From Streptococcus didelphis DSM 15616 (GTDB taxonomy: Bacteria > Bacillota > Bacilli > Lactobacillales > Streptococcaceae), in NCBI RefSeq assembly GCF_000380005.1, contig NZ_KB904195.1, positions 46,477-110,476 on the forward strand: a stretch of 64,000 bases of DNA, read 5' to 3'. The notes beneath the pieces are model-generated. The model searched no databases, was not told the origin of the DNA, and saw nothing but the letters and a program-made list of their open reading frames with translations. Numbering within the stretch: position 1 is the first letter of the stretch; each line of letters opens with the position of its first letter. The translations under genes were made by a program, and so were the position numbers. Positions 1-10,500 of the stretch are shown here, in pieces.

Positions 1-10
1 ACTAATCCTT

Positions 11-207
11 TACTTTCCAGCTAGTAAGTGAGTTAAACAAGCTATGTAAACCTTAGCCCAAGAATGATGAGTTGCATTAGCCCCCAAGGAAATTACGACG
101 TGAGAAATTAAAGTCGATAATACTTTAATTTCGAGCTAGTAAGTGAGTTAGGCAGTCTCTATAAAGACTGCCGTAGAATGATGAGTTGCTTTAGCAACCA
201 TCATTCT
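11..207. repeat. Two imperfect repeat copies with hairpins beside corA
   Basis: Two related blocks share AGCTAGTAAGTGAGTTA (from 19 and from 134) and GAATGATGAGTTGC (from 62 and from 176), about 115 nt apart. The second copy has two strong hairpins: GGCAGTCT (151-158) pairs with AGACTGCC (165-172), and 176-189 pairs with 194-206 around a TTTA loop with one bulged A. The first copy keeps the sequence but not the pairing arms. The second hairpin ends 8 nt from the corA stop codon and may help end that transcript, although no T-run follows. The element family is not recognised. Confidence 0.6.
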
Positions 208-214
208 TACTCAA

Positions 215-1159
215 TTAAAACCAATTCTTCCTTATGAAATAAATAACAACAGCAGATGAGCCCAAAGAGGCAAATAGGACAATTAGCCAAAAGCCGTGCT
301 TTAAATCGTTAAGTGGTAGCCAGTTATTCTGGAAGTTCATGCCGTAGGCAGAAAAAATAACCGTCGGAATATCCAGCGCCATAGTCATCAAAGCTAAGGT
401 TTTCATGATAGTGTTCTGATTATTGTTAATAATAGAAGCTGTTGTTTCGGTCATGGCATTTAGGACGTTTTCATAGATGCCAGCCATCTCAATGGCCTGT
501 TGGGTCTCGATTAAGGTATCTTCCAGCAAGTCCTCATCCTCTATATATTTCTTTAGAGAGCTTGTGCTACTGGCTAGTTTTTTGACGATACGCTCGTTGA
601 ATTTTAGGGATGCCTTAAGGTAGACGATGGATTTTTCCAACTCCATCATGTCTATTAGTTCTTCGTTACGGGTTGCAGCCTCAAGCTGTGCTTCCAGACG
701 GTCACTTTGACGATCAATAGTACGTAGGGCTGTTAGAAAGAGTTCTGCGTTTCGATAAAGAATTTGAAAAACAAAACGTGTTTTCATGAAAGTATAGAAA
801 TTCTTAACCCGTTGATTGTAGAAATTGTTAAATAAGGTTAAATCATGAAGGCAAGTTGTAATAACGGCATTTTCAGTCACGATAATACCAAGAGGGACAG
901 TGACATAATAACTCTTATTATTTCTTTCTTCATAGGTTGGTACGTCGACAATGATTAAGGTATAGTCATCTTCAACGGCAATACGAGATGTTTCTTCAAT
1001 ATCAAGAGGGGCCCGTAAGTCAGAGATATCAACATTAAATTGATTGGCAACTTGCATGGATTCTTCTTGGGAAGGGTTGACAAGTTGGATCCAAGCCCCT
1101 GGCTCGAATGTTTCTATTTCTTTAAATTCTATTGCCGATGAAAGAAACATTTGTTTCAT
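215..1159 (-). CDS. corA: CorA-family divalent cation (Mg2+) transporter
   Basis: A 314-residue inner-membrane channel-type transporter. CorA proteins form pentamers with a long cytoplasmic N-terminal domain and two C-terminal membrane helices. The signature YGMNF lies between the last two hydrophobic segments, as expected for the family, and the protein ends KNWF. The helical middle part is rich in charged residues. The frame is open 31 codons further upstream, but the ATG at 1159 is chosen because GGAGGG precedes it at normal spacing and the upstream part is unlike CorA. It is divergent from uvrA. Co2+, Ni2+ or Zn2+ transport cannot be excluded from sequence. Confidence 0.9.
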   Translation of the reverse strand: MKQMFLSSAIEFKEIETFEPGAWIQLVNPSQEESMQVANQFNVDISDLRAPLDIEETSRIAVEDDYTLIIVDVPTYEERNNKSYYVTVPLGIIVTENAVITTCLHDLTLFNNFYNQRVKNFYTFMKTRFVFQILYRNAELFLTALRTIDRQSDRLEAQLEAATRNEELIDMMELEKSIVYLKASLKFNERIVKKLASSTSSLKKYIEDEDLLEDTLIETQQAIEMAGIYENVLNAMTETTASIINNNQNTIMKTLALMTMALDIPTVIFSAYGMNFQNNWLPLNDLKHGFWLIVLFASLGSSAVVIYFIRKNWF

Positions 1160-1282
1160 GACAAGCCCTCCCTTTTTAGATATTTTGAACCATTTAAAGC
1201 TTGATTGGACACTGAATATTTGTGTAAGGTCTAAAAAAACACTAGACCCCATCTAGCCCAATTTATGATTAAATACTAAACC

Positions 1283-1288
1283 ATTATA
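1283..1288 (-). promoter_or_regulatory. corA -10 element
   Basis: TATAAT read on the minus strand, preceded by TAG and without a good -35. It would give a leader of about 115 nt. In that leader GGTCTA and TAGACC (around 1228-1248) can form a stem over a T/A-rich loop. Confidence 0.45.
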
Positions 1289-1342
1289 CTATAAAATAAG
1301 ACGTAAGACCAGAAGTTTGAAAGAACTGAATATTAGAAATTT

Positions 1343-1351
1343 TGATATAAT
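1343..1351 (+). promoter_or_regulatory. uvrA extended -10 promoter
   Basis: TGATATAAT is an extended -10 (TG at 1343-1344, TATAAT at 1346-1351). The TTGAAA at 1317-1322 is 23 nt away, too far for a normal -35, so the TG extension probably carries recognition. No LexA/DinR-type box was recognised. Confidence 0.6.
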
Positions 1352-1367
1352 AGAAGAAATGTTAGCG

Positions 1368-1393
1368 AAGGAGTGCAAAGAAGCACACATATG
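1368..1393 (+). promoter_or_regulatory. uvrA ribosome binding site with hairpin spacer
   Basis: AAGGAG (1368-1373) lies 17 nt from the ATG at 1391, too far for normal use. Between them GTGC (1373-1376) and GCAC (1383-1386) can form a hairpin with loop AAAGAA, leaving only ACAT before the ATG. This supports 1391 as the start. Confidence 0.5.
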
Positions 1394-4213
1394 CAAGATA
1401 AATTAATTATTCATGGAGCAAGAGCTCATAATTTAAAAAATATAGATGTGGAAATTCCACGAGACAAGTTTGTGGTCATTACTGGTTTATCAGGTTCTGG
1501 TAAGTCTAGTTTAGCCTTTGATACTATTTATGCCGAAGGCCAAAGACGCTATGTTGAAAGCCTATCTGCCTATGCTAGGCAATTTCTTGGCAATATGGAA
1601 AAGCCTGATGTCGACTCTATTGATGGTCTCAGCCCTGCTATTTCCATTGACCAAAAAACGACTAGTAAAAATCCTCGTTCTACAGTTGGTACGGTTACAG
1701 AAATTAACGATTATTTAAGGCTTTTGTATGCCCGTGTTGGAGTTCCTTACTGTATTAATGGGCATGGGGCTATTACAGCTTCTTCTGTGGAACAAATCGT
1801 TGAAAGAGTGCTGGACTTACCGGAACGAACTAGGATGCAGATTTTAGCTCCTCTTGTTCGCCGTAAGAAGGGGCAGCACAAAACTATTTTTGAGAGAATC
1901 CAAAAAAATGGTTATGTCAGGGTTCGTGTGGATGGTGAGATTTATGATATTTCAGAGGTTCCTGAGCTCTCAAAGAGTAAAATGCACGATATTGAAGTGG
2001 TGGTGGACCGTCTTGTAAACAAGGATGGTATTAGAAGTAGATTGTTTGATTCTGTAGAAGCTGCCTTAAGACTGGGTGATGGCTATCTGATGATTGATAC
2101 CATGGATGGCAATGAGTTGCTTTTTTCAGAACATTACTCTTGTCCTGTTTGTGGTTTTACTGTGCCTGAATTAGAACCTAGACTCTTCTCTTTTAATGCG
2201 CCTTTTGGCTCTTGTCCAACCTGTGATGGCTTGGGAGTGAAATTGGAAGTAGATTTGGACCTTATTGTTCCTGATCCAAGCAAGACCTTGCGAGAAGGGG
2301 CAATTGCTCCCTGGAATCCTATTTCATCTAATTATTATCCAACCATGTTGGAACAAGCCATGAAAACATTCGGTGTAGATATGGATACCCCTTATCAGGA
2401 TTTGTCTGAAGAGGCTAAAGCTCTTATCTTATATGGATCAGGTGATAAAGAATTCCATTTTCATTATATCAATGATTTTGGTGGCGAACGTAATCTCGAC
2501 CTTCCCTTTGAAGGGGTGGTAACCAATATTAATAGACGTTATCATGAGACTAATAGTGATTACACAAGAAACCTTATGCGTTCTTATATGAATGCCTTGA
2601 AGTGTACCACTTGTAATGGTTATCGTCTCAATGATCAGGCCCTATGTGTACATGTTGGTGGTGAAGATGGCCCTAATATTGGGCAAATTTCTGAACTGTC
2701 AATTGCTGATCATCTTCAACTATTAGAAGGATTAGAACTGTCTGACAATGAAGCAACCATTGCTAGACCAATTGTCAAGGAGATTCATGATAGGCTCACC
2801 TTCCTTAATAACGTTGGTTTAAATTATCTAACCCTCTCACGTGCAGCTGGAACCTTGTCAGGTGGTGAAAGTCAGCGTATTCGATTAGCTACGCAAATTG
2901 GCTCTAACTTATCAGGTGTCCTTTATATTCTTGATGAACCTTCTATTGGGCTGCATCAAAGGGATAATGACCGACTGATTGAAAGTCTTAAAAAGATGCG
3001 TGATTTGGGCAATACCCTGATTGTGGTTGAGCATGATGAAGATACCATGATGCAGGCTGATTGGTTAATAGATGTGGGCCCAGGCGCTGGTGAATTTGGA
3101 GGACAAATCATTGCATCTGGAACTCCAAAGCAGGTTGCCAAGAATAAAAAGTCGATTACAGGTCAGTATTTGTCGGGCAAAAAAGCAATTCCAGTACCCC
3201 GCCAACGTCGTTCAGGCAATGGCCGTTTTATCCAAATTAAGGGTGCCAGTGAAAATAACCTACAAAACCTCGATGTTGTTTTTCCACTAGGGAAATTTAT
3301 AGCTGTAACCGGGGTTTCTGGTTCAGGCAAATCAACCCTTGTTAATAGCATTCTAAAGAAAAGCATTGCTCAGAAACTGAACCGAAATTCTGACAAGCCT
3401 GGTAAGCATAAGTCAGTTGAAGGTGTTGAACAGTTGGAGCGTCTCATTGATATTGACCAGAGTCCGATAGGTAGAACGCCAAGATCTAACCCAGCTACCT
3501 ATACAGGGGTTTTTGATGATATTCGTGATCTTTTTGCTCAAACAAATGAGGCTAAAATCCGAGGCTATAAAAAGGGGCGTTTCTCTTTTAATGTTAAGGG
3601 GGGGCGTTGTGAAGCTTGTTCTGGGGATGGTATTATCAAGATTGAGATGCATTTTTTACCAGATGTCTATGTTCCTTGTGAAGTCTGTCATGGTAAGCGT
3701 TATAATTCAGAGACGCTAGAAGTCCATTATAAAGAAAAGAATATTGCTGAAGTACTTGATATGACAGTTGACGATGCCTTGGAATTTTTCGCTGCTATTC
3801 CTAAGATAGCTCGTAAAATTCAAACTATTAAAGATGTTGGTTTAGGCTATGTTACCTTAGGACAACCAGCAACTACTCTCTCAGGTGGTGAAGCTCAGCG
3901 GATGAAGCTGGCTAGTGAATTGCATAAACGTTCAACAGGCAAAAGTTTTTATATTTTGGATGAGCCAACCACTGGCTTGCATACAGATGATATTTCACGT
4001 TTACTCAAGGTATTAGAACGTTTTGTTGATGGTGGCAATACGGTATTAGTCATTGAGCATAACTTGGATGTTATTAAATCAGCAGATCATATTATTGATC
4101 TTGGTCCAGAAGGTGGAATCGGTGGTGGTCAAATAATTGCCACAGGCACACCAGAAGAAATAGCACAGGTAGCAGAAAGCTACACAGGACATTATTTAAA
4201 AACGAAACTATAG
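1391..4213 (+). CDS. uvrA: Excinuclease ABC subunit A
   Basis: The damage-sensing ATPase of nucleotide excision repair; it works as a dimer with UvrB. The 940-residue length is typical. Visible parts in order: Walker [15 protein letters not shown] near residue 35, a zinc module with CPVC and CPTC, the ABC signature [12 protein letters not shown] with Walker [11 protein letters not shown], a second Walker [10 protein letters not shown], the second zinc module (CEAC, CEVC), and the second signature [12 protein letters not shown] with [10 protein letters not shown]. Both nucleotide-binding halves are intact. A GTG six codons upstream is in frame but sits inside the SD/hairpin, so ATG 1391 is preferred; the resulting MQDK N-terminus is also the usual form. 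Confidence 0.97.
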   Translation: MQDKLIIHGARAHNLKNIDVEIPRDKFVVITGLSGSGKSSLAFDTIYAEGQRRYVESLSAYARQFLGNMEKPDVDSIDGLSPAISIDQKTTSKNPRSTVGTVTEINDYLRLLYARVGVPYCINGHGAITASSVEQIVERVLDLPERTRMQILAPLVRRKKGQHKTIFERIQKNGYVRVRVDGEIYDISEVPELSKSKMHDIEVVVDRLVNKDGIRSRLFDSVEAALRLGDGYLMIDTMDGNELLFSEHYSCPVCGFTVPELEPRLFSFNAPFGSCPTCDGLGVKLEVDLDLIVPDPSKTLREGAIAPWNPISSNYYPTMLEQAMKTFGVDMDTPYQDLSEEAKALILYGSGDKEFHFHYINDFGGERNLDLPFEGVVTNINRRYHETNSDYTRNLMRSYMNALKCTTCNGYRLNDQALCVHVGGEDGPNIGQISELSIADHLQLLEGLELSDNEATIARPIVKEIHDRLTFLNNVGLNYLTLSRAAGTLSGGESQRIRLATQIGSNLSGVLYILDEPSIGLHQRDNDRLIESLKKMRDLGNTLIVVEHDEDTMMQADWLIDVGPGAGEFGGQIIASGTPKQVAKNKKSITGQYLSGKKAIPVPRQRRSGNGRFIQIKGASENNLQNLDVVFPLGKFIAVTGVSGSGKSTLVNSILKKSIAQKLNRNSDKPGKHKSVEGVEQLERLIDIDQSPIGRTPRSNPATYTGVFDDIRDLFAQTNEAKIRGYKKGRFSFNVKGGRCEACSGDGIIKIEMHFLPDVYVPCEVCHGKRYNSETLEVHYKEKNIAEVLDMTVDDALEFFAAIPKIARKIQTIKDVGLGYVTLGQPATTLSGGEAQRMKLASELHKRSTGKSFYILDEPTTGLHTDDISRLLKVLERFVDGGNTVLVIEHNLDVIKSADHIIDLGPEGGIGGGQIIATGTPEEIAQVAESYTGHYLKTKL

Positions 4214-4216
4214 AAA

Positions 4217-4268
4217 AGAGAGAACCCTATTTAGCTAATGTGGCTAGAAAGAGTTCTCTATTTTTTAT
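4217..4268. terminator. Terminator after uvrA, probably bidirectional
   Basis: AGAGAAC (4219-4225) pairs with GTTCTCT (4253-4259), with inner TAGC/GCTA pairing, followed by ATTTTTT. The opposite strand also shows a CTCTTTTC tail facing the convergent two-gene set. Confidence 0.75.
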
Positions 4269-4341
4269 AAAGTTAAGAAAAAGCAATAAAGTTATCTATA
4301 TCTTGTGTAGTCGCTAAACTTCCTTTTGTTAAGGACTTTAT

Positions 4342-4740
4342 TTACTTTAAACCAGAGAATTTTAATGCATTTGGTACAAAGACAATGTTATAATTTTTAC
4401 GAAATGCACGTATATCTTCATTCATAGAAGCATGCTCTGTATCAAGATAATAGACAGTTACGTTTCTTTGTTTAACAACTTCTGATAATTTAGGCACAAA
4501 AGCACGGCAGTGAGGGCAAGAACCTCTTCCTATGTATAGATAAAATTCCTCCTCATTGTTCATTTTAGATTGTAAATCAGAGATACTTATTTTTTTAAAT
4601 GATTTCAGTTCTTTTTGATAGTTCAGAATCTCTTGGGTATATTGAAGAGAATACTTTGAAGCTCCTGCTGCAAATACATCTTTTGTGAATAAGTTTGTAG
4701 AAAGCAGTATTAGGAGAAGAAATAGAAGGTGTTTTTTCAT
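4342..4740 (-). CDS. Exported thioredoxin-like protein, C-terminus probably truncated
   Basis: A 132-residue protein: a cleavable signal peptide (about residues 1-25, ending around VFAAG), then a thioredoxin-like region with the redox pair CPHC in YIGRGSCPHCRAF and the strand VTVYYLDTE. It resembles the small bacteriocin-transport-accessory/PedC-type thioredoxins, but no bacteriocin gene is nearby. It probably acts outside the membrane. Its ATG shares one base with the stop of the gene before it (TGATG), so the two are likely translationally coupled. The protein ends at VPNALKFSGLK, where thioredoxins normally continue. Reading on past TAA gives 22 sensible residues to the next stop, so the gene may be cut by a nonsense mutation. 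Confidence 0.7.
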   Translation of the reverse strand: MKKHLLFLLLILLSTNLFTKDVFAAGASKYSLQYTQEILNYQKELKSFKKISISDLQSKMNNEEEFYLYIGRGSCPHCRAFVPKLSEVVKQRNVTVYYLDTEHASMNEDIRAFRKNYNIVFVPNALKFSGLK

Positions 4741-5585
4741 CACTCGCAAGCCCAACCATCGTGATCACGATCTAACCTAGACTCATATCCTGGCTGTCCT
4801 TGAGCAATCGGAGCAGCTCCTGCATTTCGCATATCTGTACAGTTTGCATAACGTCTACTGGTGCTTTGAGCAGCCTGTACTTGCTGGGCTGCAATTTGAG
4901 CCTCTCGACTCTCAATTGCGGAAATGACACTGTCAATGCGTTTTTGATAAGAACTTCTTTGACTTGTGTCAGTTATGGTATTAATAACATTTTGCGCTTC
5001 TAATCCATTTTCACGGGTCTGATTATTTTCAAGTTTTTTAAGGACGTTTTCAGGATTTGCAAGAATTGCTTCTTGTTCTTCTTTGACTTTAATAGCCTCA
5101 GATACTCTATTAAGACGAAGGAGGTAGGGTTCTTTCTTGTTAGAATCTGTAATGCGATCGATTTTTTGTTTAGCCATATCTAGATTTTCTTTTGTTTGGT
5201 TAGACTCTAGAAGCTTAGTAGCAGTTTCTGCTTCATTAACTGCTACTTTTTGTTCTATCAGAGCTAAGCGATCCTGAAGCATTTGTTTTTTAGGATCATT
5301 TTTTACTCTGTTTATAAGTAGCCTTACATCGTTGATTCCCTCTCTACTAGGATTTTTTTCGAGGTCTTTAATGGCAGACTCAGCTTTTGAGAGTGCAGAA
5401 TCTGCTGCCGAATGATTGTTTCTTTTCTTTTTACTTTTCTTGGAACTAACTAGTTCTGTTTTAGTGCTAGATTTAGACTTGACATCAGTTGTGGTTTTCT
5501 GTGGTGTTAGCATCATAAAAACTTTTATCAAGACTAGTGCAACAACAATATATACCCCCCAAGTAAAACATCCTTTATTTTTCAT
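4740..5585 (-). CDS. Membrane-anchored repeat protein with C-terminal Excalibur domain
   Basis: A 281-residue protein. One hydrophobic segment (about residues 8-27) follows a short N-terminus; a Lys/Ser-rich linker follows. Then come three repeats of about 45 residues with the pattern LE-N-(Q/S)TREN, I--ITD, and RL--V--AI. The C-terminus is an Excalibur calcium-binding-like domain ending DRDHDGWACE, with the paired Cys of YANCTDM. It is probably anchored and exposed at the cell surface. It is first of two genes, with the thioredoxin-like gene directly coupled behind it; a CxxC partner and a Cys-pair domain make a disulfide relationship plausible but unproven. An in-frame TTG at 5600 has an SD too close, so ATG 5585 is used. 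Confidence 0.7.
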   Translation of the reverse strand: MKNKGCFTWGVYIVVALVLIKVFMMLTPQKTTTDVKSKSSTKTELVSSKKSKKKRNNHSAADSALSKAESAIKDLEKNPSREGINDVRLLINRVKNDPKKQMLQDRLALIEQKVAVNEAETATKLLESNQTKENLDMAKQKIDRITDSNKKEPYLLRLNRVSEAIKVKEEQEAILANPENVLKKLENNQTRENGLEAQNVINTITDTSQRSSYQKRIDSVISAIESREAQIAAQQVQAAQSTSRRYANCTDMRNAGAAPIAQGQPGYESRLDRDHDGWACE

Positions 5586-5639
5586 CCTACATCCATCCAA
5601 TTCCTTTTTTATTTTTAATTTTACACTTTTTTAAGAATT

Positions 5640-5655
5640 ATGTAAACGCTTTATG
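5640..5655. promoter_or_regulatory. cre-like site between the exported pair and pepP
   Basis: ATGTAAACGCTTTATG matches the CcpA consensus WTGNAANCGNWNNCW except at the conserved C near the right end. It lies in the divergent region, about 75 nt before the pepP -10, so the minus-strand genes could be the target. Confidence 0.4.
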
Positions 5656-5726
5656 AAATTTTTTGTAATATATTAGATTAAAATAAATGTAGATTTTTAA
5701 GGCTTATAGATATAAATAGTATTTCA

Positions 5727-5735
5727 TGCTACAAT
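5727..5735 (+). promoter_or_regulatory. pepP extended -10 promoter
   Basis: TGCTACAAT is an extended -10, 24 nt before the start codon. No clear -35 hexamer. Confidence 0.5.
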
Positions 5736-5759
5736 AAGGTCAAAAAGTTAGAGGGAAAT

Positions 5760-6842
5760 ATGATTATGCCATTATTTTTAGAACAAAGACTTAATAAATG
5801 TCAGTTAGCTTTAAGGGAGACTTCTTTGGATGGGATTTTAATTACCAATCTAAAGAATATTTATTATTTGACGGGTTTTTCTGGGACTGCTGGTACGGTC
5901 TTTATAACGGCTAATCGTCGTATTTTTGTAACGGATGCGCGTTATTATTTATCAGCAAAAGCTTCTATAGAAGGTTTTGATGTGATAGAAAGTCGTGATG
6001 CCCTCAAAGAAATTGTAGCAGTCTGTCAGGCAGACAAGCTAGTAAGATTGGGCTTTGAAAATGATATAAGCTATAGCTATTATCAACTCTTACTTAGTCG
6101 TTTTCCTCAGTGTCAGCTAGAAGCGCAAGATGGCTTTGTTGAAGCTTTACGCCTTATTAAAGATGCAGTTGAAATTGAGACCATTGCTAAAGCCTGCTCT
6201 ATCTCAGATAAAGCCTTTAATGACGTTTTGGACTTTATTAAACCAGGAAAAACCAGCGAAATTGACGTTGCTAATTTTCTAGATTTTAGAATGCGACACT
6301 ATGGGGCTTCTGGCATTTCCTTTGAAACGATAGCAGCCTCTGGTCCACGCTCAGCCATGCCCCACGGAGTGGCAAGCCCTAAAATCATCCAATCAGGTGA
6401 AAGCCTTACCTTGGATTTTGGCTGTTACTACCAGCACTATGTCAGTGACATGACCCGCACCATCCATATTGGCTATGTTAGCGACCAGGAAAGAGAAATC
6501 TATGCTCATGTTTTAAAAGCTAATCAGGACTTGATTGAAAAAGTTAGCGCTGGGATGACTTATGCAGAATTTGACCAACTACCCCGTCAGATTATTGAAG
6601 CAGCAGGCTATGGTAGTCACTTCACACATGGCATTGGCCATGGTATCGGACTTGACATCCATGAGAATCCATTTTTTGCTAAAACAGACCAAGTCTTACA
6701 AGCAGGTATGGTAGTAACAGATGAACCGGGTATTTATATTGATAAGGCTTATGGTGTCCGTATTGAAGATGACCTTGTTATTGAAGAAAATGGATGTAGG
6801 GTTCTAACTCTAGCACCAAAGGAATTAATTGTCATCAGCTAA
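5760..6842 (+). CDS. pepP: Xaa-Pro aminopeptidase/dipeptidase (M24B)
   Basis: A 360-residue cytoplasmic metallopeptidase that cuts X-Pro bonds; it supports use of proline-rich peptides. The N-terminal creatinase-like domain covers about residues 1-130 and the pita-bread catalytic domain the rest. All five metal ligands are visible: D219 (DFGCYYQ), D230 (VSDMTRT), H294 (GHGIG), E322 (TDEPGIY) and E336 (RIEDDL). An SD-like AGAGGG precedes ATG 5760. The next gene starts about 30 nt downstream, so the pair is probably co-transcribed. Streptococcal annotations use either aminopeptidase P or dipeptidase (PepQ-like) for this family; the exact cut is not decided by sequence. Confidence 0.9.
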   Translation: MIMPLFLEQRLNKCQLALRETSLDGILITNLKNIYYLTGFSGTAGTVFITANRRIFVTDARYYLSAKASIEGFDVIESRDALKEIVAVCQADKLVRLGFENDISYSYYQLLLSRFPQCQLEAQDGFVEALRLIKDAVEIETIAKACSISDKAFNDVLDFIKPGKTSEIDVANFLDFRMRHYGASGISFETIAASGPRSAMPHGVASPKIIQSGESLTLDFGCYYQHYVSDMTRTIHIGYVSDQEREIYAHVLKANQDLIEKVSAGMTYAEFDQLPRQIIEAAGYGSHFTHGIGHGIGLDIHENPFFAKTDQVLQAGMVVTDEPGIYIDKAYGVRIEDDLVIEENGCRVLTLAPKELIVIS

Positions 6843-6873
6843 GGATACTAAGACTAAGATTTGGAGAAGGACA

Positions 6874-7332
6874 ATGACAAACAGACTTTCTTGGGAAGAC
6901 TATTTTATGGCTAATGCAGAGCTGATTTCAAAACGTTCTACCTGTGATAGGGCCTTTGTAGGAGCTGTTTTAGTTAAAAATAATCGGATTATTGCCACAG
7001 GTTATAATGGTGGCGTCTCTGCAACTGATAATTGCAATGATGTAGGTCATTATATGGAAGATGGTCATTGTATCAGAACAGTCCATGCTGAGATGAATGC
7101 TTTGATTCAATGTGCGAAAGAGGGGATTTCAACAGATGGCACAGAAATCTATGTCACTCATTTTCCCTGTATTAATTGCACAAAGGCATTGTTGCAGGCG
7201 GGAATCCGTAAAATTACCTATAAGTCCCACTATCGTCCCCATCCCTTTGCCATTGAACTCATGAATAAAAAAGGGGTCATTTACAAACAGCACGATGTTC
7301 CTTATATTAATTTAGGAACTAAACCAGATTAA
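6874..7332 (+). CDS. comEB: Deoxycytidylate deaminase family (ComEB-like)
   Basis: A 152-residue zinc-dependent deaminase expected to convert dCMP to dUMP for thymidylate supply. The zinc motif is complete: HAEMNAL provides the His and catalytic Glu, and PCINCTKAL provides two Cys. The frame is open upstream, but ATG 6874 has GGAGAAGG at good spacing and gives the family N-terminus. In Bacillus the homologue sits in a competence operon although it is not needed for uptake; here it follows pepP and no com genes are nearby. A hairpin terminator follows. Confidence 0.88.
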   Translation: MTNRLSWEDYFMANAELISKRSTCDRAFVGAVLVKNNRIIATGYNGGVSATDNCNDVGHYMEDGHCIRTVHAEMNALIQCAKEGISTDGTEIYVTHFPCINCTKALLQAGIRKITYKSHYRPHPFAIELMNKKGVIYKQHDVPYINLGTKPD

Positions 7333-7355
7333 ATATGTTTATATCCTCATTTTAT

Positions 7356-7388
7356 CCTCACTTTATAGAGTGGGGATTTTTACTTTTT
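7356..7388 (+). terminator. Terminator after comEB
   Basis: CCTCACT (7356-7362) pairs with AGTGGGG (7369-7375) with one G-T pair, followed by ATTTTTACTTTTT. Confidence 0.75.
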
Positions 7389-7548
7389 AAAGTGTTGGGA
7401 ATTGATAAACAAAAGCTTGATAAATATAGGTTTAATATAAAATAATGAATTGCTTTACTGGTCAAAATATGCTTAAATATGTAATCGTTATTAATATAAA
7501 ATGAGTTAATGATTAAAAATATATTTAAATTATCCAGGAGGAATTCAA

Positions 7549-10500
7549 GTGGAGAAAAAACAACGCTTCTCACTTAGAAAGTATAAATCAGGGATTGTTT
7601 CTGTTTTAGTGGGAACCGTCTTTTTAACAGGAATGAAGCCGGTTTTAGCAGATCACAAAGAGGTTATTTCAAGTGAGGTAGAGGCAAGTATTGAAACAGT
7701 TGTAAGTCAGCTGCCAGATAGTCAGCCACTTCTTAAGGAGGCTTCAACTAGTGGTATAGACAGTTCAGATGTAGCAAGTGTCCCATCTCAAGGAAGTGAT
7801 TTAGCGCCAGCTATTTCTAAAGAGGCAACTAGTGAGACAGCTCAATTAAGTGAGCAAGAAAGGGAAGTTCCTTTTAACAAAGAGACCCATGATTGGCTTG
7901 GCACAAGTGGGGCTTGGGAAAAGGGCTACAAGGGTCAGGGTAAGGTTATTGCTGTTATTGATACTGGTATTGATGCTCAACATGATGCTATGCGGCTTAG
8001 TGATGTTAGTCTAGCAAAATTTAAAAATTCAGCAGATATCGAAGCAAAGAAAAAGGAAGTAGGTATTACTTACGGGTCATGGGTGAGTGATAAGATTGTT
8101 TTTGCCCATAACTATGTGGAAAATAATGATAATATCAAGGAAGGAAGTGGTCTTTCTGATGATTTAAATGACCCATCTTTGGATAATTTGGGTTTAGAGG
8201 ATATTGAGATTGATCCTGATGCTATGCCACAAAGTATCAGAAGAAAGAGGAGAAGTAAGTATAGAAGTCAGTCGGCCTCAGCTTCTCCTAATGAAAGTAT
8301 TCTTGAATTTGAAGATTTTGGAGGTATTAAGATTGAATGGCCTCAGTATAATGAGGAGAGTGAATATGAGTCTCATGGGATGCATGTTACAGGGATTGCA
8401 GCAGCTAACCCCCTAAAAGCATCTCCAACAGGTCAACGTATCCTAGGGGTAGCTCCGGAAGCCCAAGTGATGTTTATGCGAGTCTTTGCTAATAATATTA
8501 TGGGGACCACAGAACCTTTATTTATCAAGGCTATTGAAGATGCAGTTGCTTTAGGAGCTGATGCTATTAATCTTAGTTTAGGATCAGCCAATGGTTCGCA
8601 TTTAAATGGAAATGCTATTTTGAAAGTGGCTATTGAAAAGGCAAGACAAGCTGGGGTTTCAGTAGTTGTAGCTGGTGGAAATGAGAGAGTCTTTGGATCA
8701 GACCATGACAATCCTTTTGCAAGTAATCCTGATTATGGATTAGTGGGAGACCCTTCAACAGGTCGAGCCCCAATATCTGTAGCTTCTATGAATCATAAAA
8801 TGATTGCTAAACGTTTGATGAAGGTAAAGGGTCTAGAAAATTATTGGGATTTAGACCAAGGCAAGGCTATCTACACAGAATCAACAAACTACCAAAAGAT
8901 TAAAGAAAAGCTTGGTTTTGATAAAGAACATGACTTTGTTTATCTTGAGAACATTAATGACCAAGCTCATCAAACTAAAGATGTCAAAGATAAGATTGTA
9001 CTCATTCAAAACGATAGAAGCAAGACTTATAGTCAGATGATTGCACAGGCTCATAAACTTGGAGCAAAAGCCCTGCTTATCTTTAATAATATCCCTGGCC
9101 AAGCTAACCATACGATGGAATTACAAGAAGAAGGTAAAACAATTCCTTCAGCCTTTATTTCGCATGAGTTTGGAAAGGCTATGTCAACTCTTAATGGCAA
9201 TGGTCAAGGGAAATTAATTTTTGAAGAAAGTCTATCAAGTGCAAGAAATCAAAAAGATGGCACTATGAATTATTTCTCTAACTGGGGCCTAAGCTCTGAT
9301 GGCTATCTAAAACCAGATATTACTGCACCTGGTGGAGATGTGTATTCAACCTATAATGATAATCATTATGGTAGTGACACAGGTACTAGCATGGCTGCAC
9401 CTCATATTGCGGGGGCAAGTCTCTTGGTTAAACAATACCTTGAAAAGGTGCATCCTCAGATTGCCAAGGATAAGATAGCAGATTTGGTTAAAAATTTACT
9501 GATGAGCAATGCGCGTGTCCATACTAATCCTAAGACACAGACAACAAGTTCCCCTCGCCAACAAGGAGCAGGATTATTAAATGTTGACGGAGCTGTGACA
9601 ACGGGTCTTTATCTAACAGGTAAGGATAAGTATGGCAGTATTACTCTGGGAAATGTTGAGGATCACATTACTTTTGAGGTTACTATTCATAATATTTCTA
9701 ATGAAGCCAAGTTTCTTCGCTATAGTACAGAACTTTTAACAGATGATGTTGATGAGACTGAGCAACGTTTTAGCTTAACGTCTAAGAGCCTCAAGACCTA
9801 TGACGGTGAGATAATTGAGCTAGCAGCTCATTCACAAAAAACTATCACAATTACCTTAGATACAAAGACCTTTGCCCAAGATTTGTCAAAACAAATGCCA
9901 AATGGTTATTATCTGGAAGGTTTTGTTCGATTTGTAGATAGTAAGGACTCTAATAAAAATCAAGTTAATATCCCATTTGTTGGCTTTAGAGGAGAATTTG
10001 AAAATCTAGCTGTTGCCGAAGAGTCCATCTATACACTAAAAGCTCAAGGTAAACATGGATTTTACTTTGAAGAAAGTGATCTTAAAGATGAGATTTATGT
10101 TGGAAAACATTTTACAGGTCTGGTAAGTATTGGATCAGATACAAATGTTTCAGTAGATACTCTTTCAGATAATGGACTACATACCCTTGGTACCTTTAGA
10201 AATAAAGATGGTAAATTTATCTTGGAAAGAAATGCTCAAGGCAATCCTGTTTTAGCAATTTCACCAAATGGTGATAATAACCAAGATTTTGCAGCCTTTA
10301 AGGCAGTCTTTTTAAGAAAATACCATGGCTTAAAAGCAAGTATCTATGCAGTAGATGACATCGCTCATCAAAAAGCTCTATGGACTAGTCCAAGAGCTTT
10401 GCAGGGAGAGAAAAACTTTAATAGTGATATTCGCTTTGAAAAATCAACTACTTTACTTGAAACAAAATTTGCAGGAAAAGCCCTAAATGGTGCTGATTTA

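Noticed and set aside
1373..1390. In-frame GTG as uvrA start
   Set aside because: It overlaps the SD and the hairpin; the ATG at 1391 gives the usual UvrA N-terminus.
5586..5600. TTG start for the Excalibur-domain gene
   Set aside because: The SD would be only 2 nt away and the extra residues add nothing recognisable.
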